Notes: generated from the sequence alone by a model not told the origin. DNA of 64,000 nucleotides from Pogonophryne albipinna (GCA_028583405.1 CM053249.1:41879499-41943498), one strand, 5' to 3'. Shown: positions 11,455 through 22,021, counted from the first letter of the stretch. Numbers and translations: made by a program.

Positions 11455-11645
11455 CGTTACTTTGTTGAGAATGTGGCCATGTGTAATAAGCGGGATAATG
11501 TGCACATTGCATAATCTGCCTTCATGCCGATCTAGATCCCTCCGCAAAAAAAACGGCTCGTTCGCGGGCGAGAGCCGGCTCCCGTCGTTCACTTAAAAGA
11601 GCCGGCTCTTTGAGCCGGCTCGTTCGCGACCGACACATCACTCCT
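11455..11645. repeat. GAGCCGGCTC palindrome-rich segment within hAT copy A
   Basis: AGAGCCGGCTCTTTGAGCCG and GGCTCGTTCGCGACCGACAC are set beside GGCTCGTTCGCGGGCGAGAG, giving strong inverted symmetry around GAGCCGGCTC. The outer end, ACCGACACATCACT, looks like a transposon terminus. It is probably a small MITE that inserted into an ancestor of both copies, because copy B carries it too (about 41440-41630). Confidence 0.55.
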
Positions 11646-11649
11646 GACA

Positions 11650-11930
11650 GTGTCGTCTACCTCCCAGTCAGAGCAGGACAAAATTGAAGCTGAGCTGTCA
11701 TCCTATTTGTTGTCGTCTGAGACAGACCCTGATACAGACCCACTGCAGTGGTGGAAGCTACATGAAGCTAACTTCCCAAAACTGAGTAATCTGGCCAAGA
11801 AATATCTCCATTCCTGCCACAAGTGCCCCTTCGGAGAGGGTTTTCAGTACGGGGGGTAACATGCCAAAGAGCATGCCTCAAGCCAGAGGCAGTAGACAGG
11901 CTTGTCTTCCTCGCGAAAAACCTGTAGACA
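11650..11930 (+). pseudogene. hAT transposase C-terminal remnant (copy A)
   Basis: The frame reads DPLQWWKLHEANFPKLSNLA, the standard lead-in to the hAT dimerisation domain. At about 11812 a frame change occurs. The alternative frame then carries the expected block IPATSAPSERVFSTGGN, so a small indel disabled the protein. The frame used up to 11859 instead reads SCHKCPFGEGFQYGG and stops. The catalytic core is missing upstream. Copy B shows the same lesion, so the damage predates their duplication. Confidence 0.75.
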
Positions 11931-12346
11931 ACTTCCTAGAAAGTTAAAGGGATGTTATTTTGTTTGAGGGTATTTTTTTATTATTCATTTCATTATCATT
12001 ATTTATTATTTGTTGTATTTCATTTTTTTCAGGGATGGCCTAAAAGAGATTTTCTTTTCAGTTTGATTTAAAAAAAATCTTTGCACATTAATGACAGCCA
12101 AGTGCCGTGGTGCTGTTTTTATTATATTTTTTTTATTCTTGAACAACTGATTTGTTCACATAGGCCTAGACTACTTGGTAATCTCATTTATTTGTATTGT
12201 GTTAATAAAGAAAATATGTATTTAAATTTCTGGTTTGTTTAGAAAAAAACAGAAAAAAATCGAGGTTTAAATCGAAAATTGTCCATTAGTTAGAAAAAAA
12301 ATCGAGATTTTATTTTTTGGCCAAATCGCCCAGCCCTAGTGACGGG

Positions 12347-13615
12347 CAGTGGAGACTCCTCCATTTGTGTCATAGGTCTCCCATAATCAGAACATTCCTC
12401 AGGCGGGTGCAGTGATACTTCTTCAGTGTTTTCTGCGCGATGTGTTGTGTCTTTCTCCTGTTTTGATTCCTCTTGCCGCTTGTCCTTGGCAGAGGGAACA
12501 GATTGATGACGCAGGCAGTTGAATATGTTAGAGATAAACAATTTCACTCCTGACTTGTTCAGGCAAACTCCATTTGCCTTGAAAAGATGTCTGCGATCCC
12601 AGAAAAAGTTAAAATTGTCAATAAAATGGACAGAATGGTCAGTACAGACAGTTGAAAGCCAGGTGTTCAGTGCAAACAATCTGCTGAATCTCTCCACTCC
12701 TCTTCTGACTGGCGGTAGAGGGCCACTGATGAACACCTCTGCATTTAGAGAGCTGACAGTTTCCAACAAACATTTAAAGTCTTCTTTCAGCACTTCTGAC
12801 TCTTGTTTCACAACATCATTTGTTCCAATGTGCAGTACCACATTCTTCACAGTCGGATGTTCAGCCCCAATATGCAGGATCTTCTCAGCCAAGTCAGATA
12901 CCACATCCTTGGGAAAACAGAGTACTTTGGTGTTGTTCTTATTACACAGACCTTTTACATCTCTTACAGCAGAGTCACCCACAATCAGAGTTTCAGGCCC
13001 AGTCGTTAGCTTTCCCTCTAGCCTTTTACTTTTGGAGTAGCTATTGGTCCTTACCCTGCTGTGTGAAGAGGACAGGTTATCCAGGTCATCAGAAAGAGAT
13101 CTCCGGCTCTCGGTCAGCGGAGCGTATCTGTTCTGGATTGGCACACTTGGTGGTTTAGGAGGATTGTTTGTAATTCTCCCTTTAGCAGCTGTCCACTGCT
13201 GTTTCCTAGTAGGAACAGGGGTTGAAGAGGCGCTCTTCCTGGGTGATAACAATGCAGGCCAGCCGGTCGCATCACAGATTTCCGAGCGCTGGGCTCTGCC
13301 TGTTATCCGTCCTCCCAAATCCCATGGAAATGATTTACTCTTAGGCTTTGCACCCAGAGAGTTCCAGGGAGGACTACCACTTGTAGATTTATTACCCGGT
13401 ACACAGCCCTCCTGTTCCTTGGAATCCTTGTAGCTGCTAACTAGCTGTGAGTTAGCATACCCTTTTCTATTATTTTGCAACACTGGTAAAGTGGTGTCAT
13501 TTCCACGACATAGTCCATTCACTTCCACGTTAACTTCCAACCGTTGCATTTTCATTTCCAACACAGCCATCTTCTGTATAAGTTTTTGGAAGTCATCTGT
13601 AGAGAACGGAGGCAT
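12347..13615 (-). CDS. L2 LINE ORF1, N-terminal part with SGNH/GDSL-like domain
   Basis: The ATG at 13615 opens MPPFSTDDFQKLIQKMAVLE, a short heptad-like segment that could form a coiled coil. A Ser/Pro/Lys-rich linker follows. From about residue 208 comes an SGNH hydrolase-like fold: LIVGDSAVRDVKG (Ser block), VVLHIGTNDVVK near 263 (GxND block), and NGVCLNKSGVKLF near 350. In active SGNH proteins the last block carries Asp and His (DGxHxN). Here they are Asn and Cys, so catalysis is doubtful. Esterase-type ORF1 proteins are known in L2/CR1 LINEs. The last 14 or so residues of the open frame belong to the inserted hAT; the true protein continues at 10373. Confidence 0.85.
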
Positions 13616-13892
13616 TTTGCTACCAACTAGCTTAAGCTAAATAGCATGCAGTAGCCTACCAGGCTTTAGCTGTTGCTAGGCCACGCTACTGTAAGACTGA
13701 GGTCGTCGTAAAAATGTTGAAATATGGCTGAAACCCTCCGTCTATTTACGAAGATGAACTGTCCCAGTGATAAGTTAATGTCCAGGAGCCGCTGCTCGAA
13801 GTTTTCAGAGAATAAGAATAGGAAAATCAGCATAAGAAGTAAGCAGAGGCAAGAGCAAGCAGAAAAACGTCTGCAGTGGCTAGTGGCTGGCT
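13616..13892 (-). promoter_or_regulatory. 5' untranslated region of the L2 LINE
   Basis: This sequence lies between the ORF1 ATG and the hAT junction at about 13893. As in other LINEs it should hold the internal promoter, but no specific box is recognised. Confidence 0.5.
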
Positions 13893-13965
13893 GTAGATGT
13901 AAGTAAAAGTACAAAAGTATTAGCATCAAAATATAGTTAAAGTACCACCTGCAGAGGGATCTAGA

Positions 13966-14329
13966 TTCAGGTGTTCTCTTCCTCATAGAGACCGCCTCGC
14001 TGCACATTATCCCTTGCATAAAGATAGATTGTGGGTCCCTTACAACATGTTGTACACAGTGGAAATAAACATTCTGGTTACCTCAACATCAGGGATCTTA
14101 TACATTAAACTCCTTCTGAATCAAACCGTCACGGTAGCCTTACCTTACTGATCCCTCTTAAATTAGAAAAAAACATGTTACTTTACCAGCAGAGAGAGAA
14201 TGGATTATTAAATTATTAATGTGACTAATAAAGAGCAGTTTGATTATTAAGTATTATTCTGTTGATCGATGTCATTACATTTGATGAAAAGCACATAATG
14301 ACTTGTTTATGACTCGTTTTGTCAAAGTT
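13966..14329. other. remaining body of the outer element
   Basis: Sequence between the split hAT and the right GACTTG-rich end. No coding potential or known motif seen. Confidence 0.4.
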
Positions 14330-14504
14330 TAGGACTTGGACTTGACTTGAACTTGCCCATCCTGACTTGAGACTCGACTTGGACTTGAGCGCAAAGACTT
14401 GAGACTTGACTCGGACTTGAGACTTGACTCGGACTTGAGCGCAAAGACTTGAGACTTGACTCGGACTTGCAAAACAATGACTTGGTCCCACTTCTGGTAT
14501 TATC

Positions 14505-15342
14505 ACAAATACATACAATCTGTTAAAAATCTGTTTTTATTAAAAAGTACAGGCTGCATTATGTGTTCTCAGCCTTGGAGAAACTTGACATGTTTTGGTA
14601 CATGTGTCTGAACCCCTCTTTAGTGGTTCATTAATAAAACAGATATTTCAACGTGTGCCTACTTTGTTCATGTACTGTTGAGGTTAATTTCAGTAGTTGT
14701 GTGCTAATGTTTTTACAAAGTGTGAAGAGGAGGCAACTTTAGAATAGGGAACCTGTTCAGGTCAATTAGAGTCAAACTACTAGCTTATTGGTTATGAACA
14801 AGAATTCGCATTGCCGGTATGAAAGGGTCTGTGCCGGAAATATCAAACATTTAATAAAAGGGAAAAACAATGAACAAGACTTAACGTATTAATAATAATT
14901 AATTATATTTATTCCGTTTGGATGTACGATTTTTGACTTTGTTTAGAGCAGTGATCTTCTCTTCCTCTCTGCAGCAGAGAGCTAAGCGCTGTCTGACCGG
15001 ACCATGGCTGTAAAGGCAGAGGGGTGTCTCTAGTTCCCCCTCGACACATAGACTGATCCTTTTTTTTTGTCTATGTCCGATTGGCTTCGAACTTTCGCAA
15101 CTGCAAACATCTTTAAACAAACAGTGACCATGTACCGTTCCCCACTACCCCGACAGCTCCCTTAAATCAACGCAGGGCTGTGACTCTTTGTTTCAAAAGT
15201 AATGGCCCATTGGAATGTGACAAAACTCTCCCATCCCCCCCCCCCGCCCACCCCCCCTGTTCTCCAGCAGTGGTCTGAAAGGGTCTCTGGAAATATCAAA
15301 CATTTAATTAAAGTTTTAAAACAGTGCCAGGGTCCAAACTCA
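14505..15342. other. no gene seen; direct repeat at 14817-14860 and 15276-15316
   Basis: The phrase GGAAATATCAAACATTTAAT occurs twice, about 455 bp apart, in similar context (TGAAAGGGTCT upstream both times). It suggests a duplicated or transposon-flanked segment. A poly-C tract lies at 15235-15257. No long meaningful frame. Confidence 0.5.
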
Positions 15343-15480
15343 GAGGTGGAAGAAATATTCCGATTATTTACCTAGGTAAAAATACATATTAGAAGTAAAT
15401 GTCCTGCATTCAAAATTGTCAATTGCCCAAGTAAAAAGTATTATCATCTGAAAGTAAAATGAATCATTATGTTATTAGTA
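15343..15480. mobile_element. hAT-like fragment (CAGAGGTGGAAGAA family), left part
   Basis: It starts CAGAGGTGGAAGAAATATTC and contains AAATGTCCTGCATTCAAAAT and AGTAAAAAGTATTATCATCT, characteristic of the same family as 3773. It is cut by the Harbinger-like element at 15484. Sequence resuming at 16981 may be its other part. Confidence 0.6.
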
Positions 15481-15483
15481 TTG

Positions 15484-16980
15484 GGGTGCATTCACACCTA
15501 ATAGTCCGCTTCTCTGGTGCGCACCAGAGGACAGTTTGTTACATTGTTTCATTTTTCAGAAGGTTCGGTTTGCGTTCACACGGCAAAACTCAAACGGACT
15601 ATAAACTTTAAACACAAGTCATGTGTTCGGAAATGCTGTTCAAGCAATTTCTACCGGAGCCTCCGCCATGGAGCATCCGCAGGTTATTGTAATGCTTTTG
15701 TTAATCTGGAGAGCATATTAACTGCAACGGCGAATATGATTATATAATCAGACAACGTGCGATACAAAACATAATAACACATATAATGAGACGTTCTGCA
15801 GTAAGGAGGAGGTTTCACCGACGGCAGGTGGCTCTGACTTTTATGTATAGTTTTTAGTTTGATAGTTGTTTTTACTTTACACGACACTGTTCAACACTTC
15901 ATTCTGCTTCACTCTTTCACTAAAGAAATGAAGACACCCGCGTTCTTGTGACACGTAAATACTACGCTTCCTATGTTTTGGTGCGGACTGCGTTCACACC
16001 AGCAATGAACCGCTCCAGAGTTCGCAAGCAAGCGCTCCGAGACCACCTATTTTAGTGGACCAGAGTCCGGTTGTTTAGTTCACTTAAGAGGTCTCGGATT
16101 GTGTTCACACCGACCCAAATGAACCGCACCAAGCGGCTAAACGCACCAGGGTTCGATTCAACCGGACTATAAGGGTGCATTCACACCTAATAGTCCGTTT
16201 TCTGGTGCGCACCAGACCACAGTTTGTTGCATTGTTTCATTTTTCAGAAGGTTCGGTTTGCGTTCACACGGGCAAAACTCAAACGGACTATAAACTTTAA
16301 ACACAAGTCATGTGCTCGGAAATGCTGTTCAACAATTGGTCAGACATTAAGGGGGTAAACCGCAAATCCCGGCAATTTCTACCGGAGCCTCCGCATGGAG
16401 CATCGGCACTTTCGGCAGGTTATTCTCATGCTGCTGTTAATCTGGAGATCAACAGACACTAGCGGCCCGCGCATATGATTATATAATCAGACAACGTCCG
16501 TTAAAAAACATTATAACATAATGAGAGACGTTCTGCAGTAAGGAGGGCGTTTCACCGACGACAGGTGTTCTTACTTTTATGTAGCTGACGGAGAATTCTT
16601 ACTTTACACGACACTGTTCAACACTTCATTCTGCTTCACTCTTTAACTAAACAACCGCGGATGTCTTGAAAGACTCTTTCGCTAAAGATTGTGAAGATAT
16701 CCGCGTTCTTGTGACACGTAAATACTACGCTTCCTATGTTTTGGTGCGGATTGCGTTCACACCAGCAATGAACCGCTCCAGAGTTCGCAAGCAAGCGCTC
16801 CGAGACCACCTATTTTAGCGGACCAGAGTCCGGTTGTTTAGTTCACTTCAGAGATCTCGGACTTCGTTCACACCGACCCAAATGAACCGCACCAAGCGGC
16901 TAAACGCACCAGAGTTCGATTCAACCGGACTATACAAGGCAGGTGTGAACGCACCCTAAAAGGCTGGTGTGAATGCGCCC
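15484..16980. mobile_element. Harbinger-like MITE, outer copy interrupted by a second copy
   Basis: The left end is GGGTGCATTCACACCTAATA and the right end GGCTGGTGTGAATGCGCCC, mutually inverted. The flanks TTG (15481-15483) and TTA (16981-16983) match at 2 of 3. Near the right end a related element has inserted at TAA. The body is non-coding and has CG-rich motifs such as TGGTGCGCACCAGA. Confidence 0.65.
16173..16956. mobile_element. Harbinger-like MITE, inner copy, 3-bp duplication TAA
   Basis: It starts GGGTGCATTCACACCTAATA and ends GCAGGTGTGAACGCACCC. TAA flanks it at 16170-16172 and 16957-16959. It is highly similar along its length to the outer copy (for example TTCACACCAGCAATGAACCG in both). 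A TAA/TTA target duplication is the mark of PIF/Harbinger elements. Confidence 0.75.
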
Positions 16981-17017
16981 TTAAATACATTTAAGTATTT
17001 TTACAACTTGTATTTAG

Positions 17018-17649
17018 AAATACTCCGTTGTAATTATTGATGCATAAATGTGTTCATCCATTCAATGTGGCATCTGCTATAATGGGGTTATTGTATGATA
17101 TTACTTAATAATACAATACATTATATAATATATGATATGATAATTAAATTGAAATTGTATATAGACTATATATTATTGAATTACAATTAAGATAATAAGA
17201 TTAGATATACTTTATTTGATCTAGAATATTGATGTTTTTTCGTTATAGTAGCCTGTGAAAACCATAACAAATAAGTGATTAAATGCTACAGTCTTCAGCT
17301 AACACAACTGAAGAGCTGCAAACATTGTAAACAGACTAAGGTCTACAACACCCAGTTGTCTTTGTGTATTTGTGAATGAAGCGCCATCTCATGGTTAAAT
17401 CCTGAAATTGAACAAATGGGGAAATTTGGCAACGCCCTCTCAGGAAATAGTGGGAGGGCTTTAATCTCCCAGCCACTGGGATCCGCTGGGTTTTTGGTTG
17501 GAATCCGCTGGGTGGAGTCCTATCTGGAGTGCTACATCTGTACGTCCTATACGATCCTTTCCTGATAACGATGAAGCCATTGCCCCACCTCTCCCCACCT
17601 CTGCTGCTCACCCCCGCTTCATTGTTGTTGCGTTTCACCAACAACAACA
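17018..17649. other. AT-rich interval, no gene recognised
   Basis: Low-complexity AT-rich sequence at 17090-17220. Short frames at 17336-17650 show no known motif. Confidence 0.4.
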
Positions 17650-18033
17650 ATGGCGGATCACAGGGTTGCTTTCGTGCTCCAGATGCTACTGACCATGCTA
17701 CAGATGTTAGTGCAACATCTACAGCTCCTCTACCTCAACCATCAGCAACAAGTGGACATGGTGAACTACATGAACTACATGTTGCTAAATCCACCGCGGA
17801 GAATAAACAGAAGGGTAACCAGGCAACCATGGCAACCATGCTCGGGAGGTCTTATTCGCTGCTTTTGGTGTATTTTATGGCCACTTATGTATATGTACTA
17901 CAGCGTTTCCAGCGGGTCGAGCGGTCTCGTGTGGACGGACACGTTTCTTGAGCCGATTCCGTGTGGACGGAAGACTTTTTTGATATCAACTAAGGTTCGT
18001 TTTAGTTTTCATCTCCATGTAAACGTGGCCTAA
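17650..18033 (+). CDS. 127-residue open frame, possibly transposon-derived
   Basis: The frame opens with MADHRVAFVLQMLLTMLQML, continues with hydrophobic Leu/Met/Gln-rich sequence and has a basic RRINRRVTRQPW patch. That pattern is loosely like the N-terminal extension of Harbinger transposases. The DNA after the stop, CATGTAAACGTGGCCTAA, looks like a transposon terminus ending in TAA. No catalytic motif is present and no left terminus was found. The function is not recognised. Confidence 0.25.
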   Translation: MADHRVAFVLQMLLTMLQMLVQHLQLLYLNHQQQVDMVNYMNYMLLNPPRRINRRVTRQPWQPCSGGLIRCFWCILWPLMYMYYSVSSGSSGLVWTDTFLEPIPCGRKTFLISTKVRFSFHLHVNVA

Positions 18034-18039
18034 TACTGA

Positions 18040-20449
18040 CGCAGAGCGTTTCAGAGCAGCAGCTGCTCAGTATGTCGGGGACTCCTGCTCAGGTCTCACA
18101 GCAGAGAGGACCACCTGCAGAGGGGCAGCCTGCTGGGCCCTGCCGGGGTTCCCTGTGGCAAGGCATTACTACTGAAAGCGCACATCCATTTAAATGTTGA
18201 TTAACAGAAGGCAGCTTAGCAGTTCCTTTGGTTTATATCATCATGCAGTACCCAGCCCTCATGTTCAAACCTGGTTATTACTCCAGTCTCTGCTCAAAAA
18301 CAATACCACCGATACAGGCAACACATGAATGCAGATATCATAAACCACCATTGTGTTCATCTTAGGTATACAGTATATGAGTATGCAACCAGCTACTGTT
18401 ATTGCTAAAATGTAGATTATTTTGATAAAAAAATGTGAGTGACTAATGGATGCAGCTGTAATACAAAGAATGACCAACCACTCTCCTGTCACATTACACT
18501 CCTAAAATAGTCGCAGAATAAGCATGTATACGACTGTGACGGATTGTCAAACATGTCAGGAAGGTTTTTCAATACTGAAGCTCCTCTGGTCATTCCACTG
18601 ATCGGGTTAGACCCAGCAGGCACTCCGGACTTATCAGGAAGATATAATAACCAACAGCCCCTGTTGAGACCGGAACATCAATTGGACCCTTACATTGATG
18701 ATTACATTTCAAAGCGAGCTTTCTTGTTCTCTAAACCACTTTCCCGTCTTTCTTTAACAACTCTTCATGCAATTGGGCAGTAAAAAATACAATGTACTGT
18801 AGAGAAAATTGAGTGAATTGTCCAAGAGTGTTCCATCTTACTCGTGTCTGAGCTTCTAGAATCACCAATTTTTCTGTTAGTTTTTAGTGTTTAGTGACTG
18901 AAAACCTCACTGTAATGCCCAATTAAAAACTAGATGAAATAATGATTCAGAGCACAATATTCTCTGGCTGGTGCACTAGCAGTTTCCTGGTGATAACGCT
19001 GTTACCTTGAAAGTGATCATAGTTTGGCCAAGACATTTGAATTCTGTCACATGTTTCCTGCAAAAGCCCCAAAGCTCTTTAAATGGTCCTCTGTGTTCCT
19101 GAGAGTTGGATCAGTTTTAGAGACATGGTCATGGTCACTTCTCCCCCTCCCCCCCTTGTTTGCACTTCTCTTCTTGTAGTTTTATCGTTTATTCTCTTAG
19201 TTTGAGAAAGACAAAGAATATCATGAATCTTTTATTATAGGCCTATCACTTGTTTCTCTTTAAGTTAGCAATAAACTGTTTGAACTGGCACACTGCAGGG
19301 TTGTTACTCTTCATGTGCACTGAGTAGCCTTCTGGATGAGGGTGAACACAGCGGAGTACATCCTGCACACTGACCTGTAAACTGGAACAGGTCAAACAGA
19401 CATTATCTCCCTCCATGTCTCCCTTTGTGTGCTGGCATGTGTGCATGGTGGAGCTACATTATTGATAGTTGGTATATTGTGTCCCACCTCCTCTGCAGCT
19501 CCAGTGGTGCTGATGGAGGCTGTGGCAGGAGGTGGATACAGTATGTCCCCTAGGCCTAGGGTTGCTGGTTTGATCCAAGCCCCTGCGCTGTCTGTGTGTG
19601 TGATAATTATAATTATAGTTATAATTCACCTGTGCAGGTGACATCTAGTCAAAAAAAAGGACAGGACCGGGCCTTTCGAAACATATAAAAAAACAACAGT
19701 GTAAAAAGGTATAATAATTGCGCCATGTAACATCTTTACTGCTTTGGACTCCTAATTTGCACTCTTAATGTCCTCATAGACCATGTGCACCTTCAAGATT
19801 TTGGTGAGCAGGATTGGAAGATGATGGATTCATAGAAAGTGTGTTTTTGTAACACTCTGGACACATCTGGTGAACCATAACATATTAAGAGATCCTCTTC
19901 TCGGGAATATCTTAATATCTTTTGGCATGTGCGACCAGACAAGACACCCTACGCACTATTCCAGTTCACTTCGGTTGAATGTGTCCATATCTGTTTTTAC
20001 TGTGAAAAGTGTTGATGAAACGTCCGAGGCTCCATTCCTCATGTGATTGATGTGGATTAAAGCAGTGAAGCTAAACAGCTCGAAGGAGGGAATACTAGAG
20101 ACCAGCTGCATTGACAAGAGCAGAAACATGTCTGCTGACGGCAGCTCCTCACTTACCCTCTCTAACTCAGCTCTACATTCACCAACATCTGCAGCCATCT
20201 GACGTTTGGAAGATGTGTTGGAGCCACGCATTTTTAAGTAAAAATAAACACAAGTTATCAGTCTAAATCTTGAAGTGGCTCTGCAACAAAGACATGAACA
20301 TATACATGCTGTGTTTTAACAAATGAGTTTCTCATTTGGACAATTCTTCCCATAAAAGATACAACGTGCAATGCGACTTGCAAAAATGACCTTCAAAGCA
20401 ATTGACAAGAACCAGGGCTGTCAATCAGATACACATATTTAATCAAAGG
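18040..20449. other. interval without recognised genes
   Basis: Only short frames, for example a 79-residue one at 18544-18783, with no recognisable motif. A B-box-like GGTTTGATCC near 19569 is the one hint of a tRNA-derived retroposon, without a convincing A box. TA-rich alternating sequence lies at 19600-19625. Confidence 0.4.
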
Positions 20450-20513
20450 TGCAAGGCTTTTATTAGTCATACGTACATAGCTACAGTGTAGTTATGACAA
20501 TGAAAATCTTAGG

Positions 20514-21299
20514 TCACCGGCTCCTCCAACAGTGCAACACAATAAAACAGATATAGTGCAAGTAAATACAAAAAGAAAAATAGTAAAAAAGTGAAATAAT
20601 GGAATAGTGCAATAAGAGTCTAAATGCAAGTGATTGAATATAATATATTAGATAAATAATTTCTAAATTGCAGCCAGATGAAAGCAGGATCCTCTCTATG
20701 GTGCACATGTAGAAGGTCAGGATGCTCTCTATGGTGCACCTGTAGAAGGTCAGGATGCTCTCTATGGTGCACCTGTAGAAGGTCAGGATGCTCTTTGTGG
20801 AGCACATGTAGAAGGTCAGGATGCTCTCTATGGAGCACCTGTAGAAGGTCAGGATGCTCTCTATGGAGCACCTGTAGAAGGTCAGGATGCTCTCTATGGA
20901 GCACCTGTAGAAGGTCAGGATGCTCTCTATGGTGCACCTGTAGAAGGTCAGGATCCTCTCTATGGTGCACCTGTAGAAGGTCAGGATGCTCTCTATGGTG
21001 CACCTGTAGAAGGTCAGGATGCTCTCTATGGTGCAGCTGTAGAAGGTCAGGATGCTCTCTATGGAGCACTTGTAGAAGGTCAGGATGCTCTCTATGGTGC
21101 ACCTGTAGAAGGTCAGGATCCTCTCTATGGTGCACCTGTAGAAGGTCAGGATGCTCTCTATGGTGCACCTGTAGAAGGTCAGGATACTCTCTATGGAGCA
21201 CCTGTAGAAGGTCAGGATGCTCTCTATGGAGCACCTGTAGAAGGTCAGGATGCTCTCTATGGTGCACCTGTAGAAGTTGCAGAGTATCCTGGAATCCAT
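20514..21299 (-). pseudogene. LINE reverse-transcriptase tail with 11-residue repeats
   Basis: The 261-residue frame contains about 18 repeats of CTIESILTFYR because the 33-bp minisatellite unit is a multiple of three. The first unit is the genuine LINE segment (NFYRCTIESILT); the rest are copies. Long frames on the other strand and in other registers of the array are side effects of the same periodicity. There is no reason to think any is translated. The true downstream part of the LINE protein (the usual GCIT.WYG...) is missing. Confidence 0.7.
20686..21272. repeat. 33-bp minisatellite, about 18 units
   Basis: The unit contains AGGATGCTCTCTATGGTGCA and then CCTGTAGAAGGTC. Variants swap GGTGCA/GGAGCA and ATGCTC/ATCCTC. 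It arose from the LINE segment encoding CTIESILTFYR. Confidence 0.95.
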
Positions 21300-21365
21300 G
21301 TTGAACCTCCTTAGCCTGCGGAGGAAGAAGAGCCGCTGTCGAGCTTTTTTGGTGATGGTGTTAGT

Positions 21366-22021
21366 GTGATGAGTCCATGTCAGGTCCTCAGTGATGAGTC
21401 CATGTCAGGTCCTCAGTGATGAGTCCATGTCAGGTCCTCAGTGATGAGTCCATGTCAGGTCCTCAGTGAAGAGACCATGTCAGGTCCTTAGTGATGAGTC
21501 CATGTCAGGTCCTCAGTGAAGAATCCATGTCAGGTCCTCAGTGATGAGTCCATGTCAGGTCCTCAGTGATGAGTCCATGTCAGGTCCTCAGTGATGAGTC
21601 CATGTCAGGTCCTCAGTGATGAGACAATGTCAGGTCCTCAGTGATGAGTCCATGTCAGGTCCTCAGTGATGAGTCCATGTCAGGTCCTCAGTGAAGAGTC
21701 CATGTCAGGTCCTCAGTGAAGAGTCCATGTCAGGTCCTCAGTGATGAGTCCATGTCAGGTCCTCAGTGATGAGTCCATGTCAGGTCCTCAGTGATGAGTC
21801 CATGTCAGGTCCTCAGTGATGAGTCCATGTCAGGTCCTCAGTGATGAGTCCATGTGAGGTCCTCAGTGAAGAGTCCATGTCAGGTCCTCAGTGAAGAGTC
21901 CATGTCAGGTCCTCAGTGAAGAGTCCATGTCAGGTCCTCAGTGAAGAGTCCATGTCAGGTCCTCAGTGATGAGTCCATGTCAGGTCCTCAGTGATGAGTC
22001 CATGTCAGGTCCTCAGTGATG
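21366..22021. repeat. 25-bp minisatellite, about 26 units
   Basis: The unit contains GATGAGTCCATGTCAGGTCC followed by TCAGT; common variants are GAAGAG and GACCATG. 25 is not a multiple of three, so the array breaks the LINE frame. It derives from the LINE segment encoding TEDLTWTHH. Confidence 0.95.

Larger units (their letters stand above)
10382..12338 (+). mobile_element. hAT element copy A in L2 ORF1, 8-bp duplication GTGACGGG
   Basis: It starts TAGGGCTGGGCGATTTTTTC and ends AAATCGCCCAGCCCTA. GTGACGGG is perfect at 10374-10381 and 12339-12346. It encodes only transposase fragments (near 10418-10666, 11218-11390 and 11650-11930) and contains a GAGCCGGCTC palindrome. A copy almost identical along its whole length lies inverted at 40744-42704, so this deleted form itself has transposed. 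Confidence 0.9.
5273..13892 (-). mobile_element. near full-length L2-clade LINE, minus strand, interrupted by two hATs
   Basis: The 5' end is near 13892 and the 3' end near 5273, where the sense strand finishes with the pentamer run CTTGCCTTGCCTTGCC. Two ORFs are present: a proline-rich ORF1 with an SGNH-like domain, and ORF2 with endonuclease and reverse transcriptase. hATs at 7878-9405 (in ORF2) and 10382-12338 (in ORF1) account for the extra length. Without them the element is about 5.1 kb, a normal size for L2. A truncated relative lies at 33412-34641. Confidence 0.9.
3773..13965. mobile_element. hAT-like element CAGAGGTGGGAGAAG, split in two by nested insertions
   Basis: The left part is 3773-3812 plus 5241-5272 and ends ...CCTGCATTCAAAATGTTAC. 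It resumes at about 13893 with TAAGTAAAAGTACAAAAGTA, the order expected of the common fish hAT family of this type (other pieces at 15343 and 61961). The interruptions are the 3813-5240 element and the L2 LINE. The right end near 13965 is approximate. Confidence 0.6.
3162..14496. mobile_element. outer DNA transposon with GACTTG/GACTCG-rich ends, split by nested insertions
   Basis: The left end starts CAGAGGTGTGGACTCGAGTC at 3162 and the right end finishes GGTCCCACTTCTG at 14496. Both ends continue inward with many GACTTG/GACTCG repeats (3162-3340 and 14330-14490). The flanks GTATGATC (3154-3161) and GTATTATC (14497-14504) match at 7 of 8, consistent with an old 8-bp duplication. It is therefore probably a hAT-like non-autonomous element. 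Everything between the two ends is later insertions plus a little original sequence. Confidence 0.65.

Noticed and set aside
12519..13433. Plus-strand frames of 68-173 codons opposite L2 ORF1
   Set aside because: They are antisense to a convincing SGNH-bearing ORF1 and show no domain of their own.
18544..18783. 79-codon plus-strand frame starting MSNMSGRFFNTEAP
   Set aside because: No known motif, promoter or splice context. Length is within chance expectation.
19470..19640. Possible tRNA-derived SINE with B-box-like GGTTTGATCC
   Set aside because: No convincing A box and no recognised body; kept only as a hint.
20620..21267. 215-residue minus-strand His/Asp repeat protein (HREHPDLLQV units)
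   Set aside because: Another register of the same 33-bp array, and not the LINE frame.
20678..21304. 208-residue plus-strand Cys/Arg/Trp repeat protein (CSLWCTCRRSG units)
   Set aside because: It is a by-product of the 33-bp periodicity, antisense to a LINE coding segment.
20686..22021. CRISPR-like array
   Set aside because: The units are directly tandem without unique spacers, and they derive from LINE coding sequence in a vertebrate-type genome.
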